Below are positions 61,810 through 64,000 of a DNA stretch of 64,000 bases, piece by piece (the stretch's first letter is position 1; every line of letters begins with the position of its first letter). The notes beneath the pieces were generated by a model. It made no database searches, was not told where the DNA came from, and saw only the letters and a program-made list of their open reading frames with translations. Source of the DNA: Chitinophagaceae bacterium (GTDB lineage Bacteria > Bacteroidota > Bacteroidia > Chitinophagales > Chitinophagaceae); NCBI GenBank assembly GCA_947488765.1, contig CANLAE010000004.1, forward strand, positions 87,966 to 151,965. Direction: 5' to 3'. The position numbers were made by a program, and so were the translations under genes.

Positions 61810-63171
61810 ATGAAACAAAAAATATCATTTCTTGCCTTTTTTATAATTATCGCAACTGTTGCATTTGCTCAGCCGCAGGGTAAAGAAGACTTACAAAAAA
61901 AAGAGGCTGATTTGAAAAAAGAAATTTTAGAATTAAATGCATCACTTGAGCGAATTCAAAAAAATAAAAAAGCCTCAGTAGCCCAGGTTGCTGCCGTACA
62001 ACAAAAAATAGCTGCAAGAGAAGCATTGATTGGAAACATAAACAAACAAGTAAAATTATTGGTAGAAGATATTTATAAAAATGAACTTGAAATTTATAGA
62101 CTAAAAAAAGAATTGGATACACTTAAAATCAAATATGCGCAAAGTATTGTGTTTGCTTATAAAAACAGAAGCAATTATCAATACCTTAATTTTCTGTTTT
62201 CCGCAACTAATTTTAATGATGCCATCAAAAGAGTTACTTACTTAAAAAGTTATAGAACTTTAAGAGAAACACAAGTTGATAATATTGTAAAAACCCAATC
62301 TATTCTCCAAAATAAAATTGGTGAATTAAGTAACAGTAAAAAGGAACAAGGGGTTGTATTAAAAGCACAACAAGGTCATCTTCAAGATTTAGAACAAGAT
62401 AAAAAACAAAAAGCCCAGGTTGTAAAAGATTTGAAAGGGCAAGAGAAAGAAATTTCTGCGCAAATTCGTAAAAAGGAATTGCAACGCCAACAAATGAAAA
62501 ATGCAATTGCTGCAATTATTAAAAGAGAAATTGCAGAAGCTGAAAGAAAAGCAAAGCTTGCACGGGAAAAAGAAATTGCAGATGCGAAAAAATTAAAGGA
62601 ACAACAAAGTAAAGATGGATTAATTGCTAAAACAACGCCATCAACTGCAACCACCACACCAACAAAGCCGAAAGTATCAGAACCTGTAACAGGGATGACA
62701 ACTGCTGGTTCCACATCGAGAGAATACAGTAAGTTGGAATCTACAGATGAATTAAAAGTTATTTCCATCAATTTTGAAAAAAACAGAGGCAACTTACCTT
62801 GGCCTGTAGGGCTTGGAACTGTTGTAATCCCTTTTGGCCCGTATGATGCAGGAGGAAAGTTAAAAGGTTATAGTGATGGAATTGAAATTGGATTGCCAAT
62901 GGGCACATCAGTAAAATCTGTTGCAGATGGAAAAATTTCTTATGCAGGTGATGTGGGTGGAGAAATGGTGGTGATTGTAAAACATGGCAAGTATTTTACT
63001 ACATACAGTCATTTGTCTGAAATTTTGGTAACAAAAGATCAGGAGATAAAAGCAGGATCTTTACTTGGAAAATCTGGTTCTGGAGATGATGGACAGGGTA
63101 CATTGTTGTTTATGGTGACAAACGATAAAAACGTAAATCTAAATCCGAAAAGCTGGCTGAAAGCAAGATAA
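61810..63171 (+). CDS. EnvC-like murein hydrolase activator (coiled coil plus M23/LytM domain)
   Basis: Signal peptide; long coiled coil; degenerate LytM domain LPWPVGLGTVVIPFGPYDAGGKLKGYSDGIEIGLPMGTSVKSVADGKISYAGDVGGEMVVIVKHGKYFTTYSHL. Confidence 0.92.
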   Translation: MKQKISFLAFFIIIATVAFAQPQGKEDLQKKEADLKKEILELNASLERIQKNKKASVAQVAAVQQKIAAREALIGNINKQVKLLVEDIYKNELEIYRLKKELDTLKIKYAQSIVFAYKNRSNYQYLNFLFSATNFNDAIKRVTYLKSYRTLRETQVDNIVKTQSILQNKIGELSNSKKEQGVVLKAQQGHLQDLEQDKKQKAQVVKDLKGQEKEISAQIRKKELQRQQMKNAIAAIIKREIAEAERKAKLAREKEIADAKKLKEQQSKDGLIAKTTPSTATTTPTKPKVSEPVTGMTTAGSTSREYSKLESTDELKVISINFEKNRGNLPWPVGLGTVVIPFGPYDAGGKLKGYSDGIEIGLPMGTSVKSVADGKISYAGDVGGEMVVIVKHGKYFTTYSHLSEILVTKDQEIKAGSLLGKSGSGDDGQGTLLFMVTNDKNVNLNPKSWLKAR

Positions 63172-63191
63172 TTCAATTAAAAATTTTTATC

Positions 63192-63224
63192 AAACTGCTC
63201 CTGAAAAGTGAGCAGTTTTTTTTT
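63192..63224 (+). terminator. Terminator after EnvC-like gene
   Basis: AAACTGCTC-ctgaaaagt-GAGCAGTTTTTTTTT. Confidence 0.85.
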
Positions 63225-63330
63225 GCCCATTTTATTAATGAATACCTTTAAAATGCATTTCTGATAATAAAAATTCTTTCATTCTGCTATTTTTTAAATT
63301 TTATCAATAAAAAGTCACATTATCTCTTTT

Positions 63331-64000
<670 letters not shown>

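Overview
AT-rich Bacteroidota chromosomal segment, probably Chitinophagaceae-like (inferred from gene content and promoter style). No rRNA, CRISPR, transposase or phage genes were seen. The backbone, in order: ftsA 3' end, ftsZ, trpS, a deoxynucleoside kinase, an S9 peptidase, cinA, a 2-oxoacid dehydrogenase E2, the rplK-rplA-rplJ-rplL operon (minus strand, not followed by rpoBC), a T9SS cargo protein, metG, an S66 carboxypeptidase, katG, a methyltransferase, an FAD oxidoreductase, a DUF3127 protein, a 5'-nucleotidase split into two genes, dnaA, tRNA-Ser(GCT), a giant type-B T9SS cargo, tatD, tRNA-Ser(GGA), murF, gldJ, porU, porV and ispF. From about 45.4 to 60.4 kb there is a Wzx/Wzy-type exopolysaccharide locus. 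It contains an exosortase-family protein with an overlapping small membrane partner. Then follow dut, a DUF4292 gene, an EnvC/M23 gene and the 5' part of atpD. The observations I rate highest are: the exosortase pair with no recognisable substrate in the window; an SSB-like acidic C-terminal tip (DDLPF) on the DUF3127 protein; structured 5' leaders behind Bacteroidetes-type promoters for the rplK and exopolysaccharide operons; a small intergenic repeat family (GTACAAGTGTGCGACGCAA); and a group of genes whose -7-like box sits 4-6 nt before the ATG. All assignments come from reading the sequence; no database search was run.
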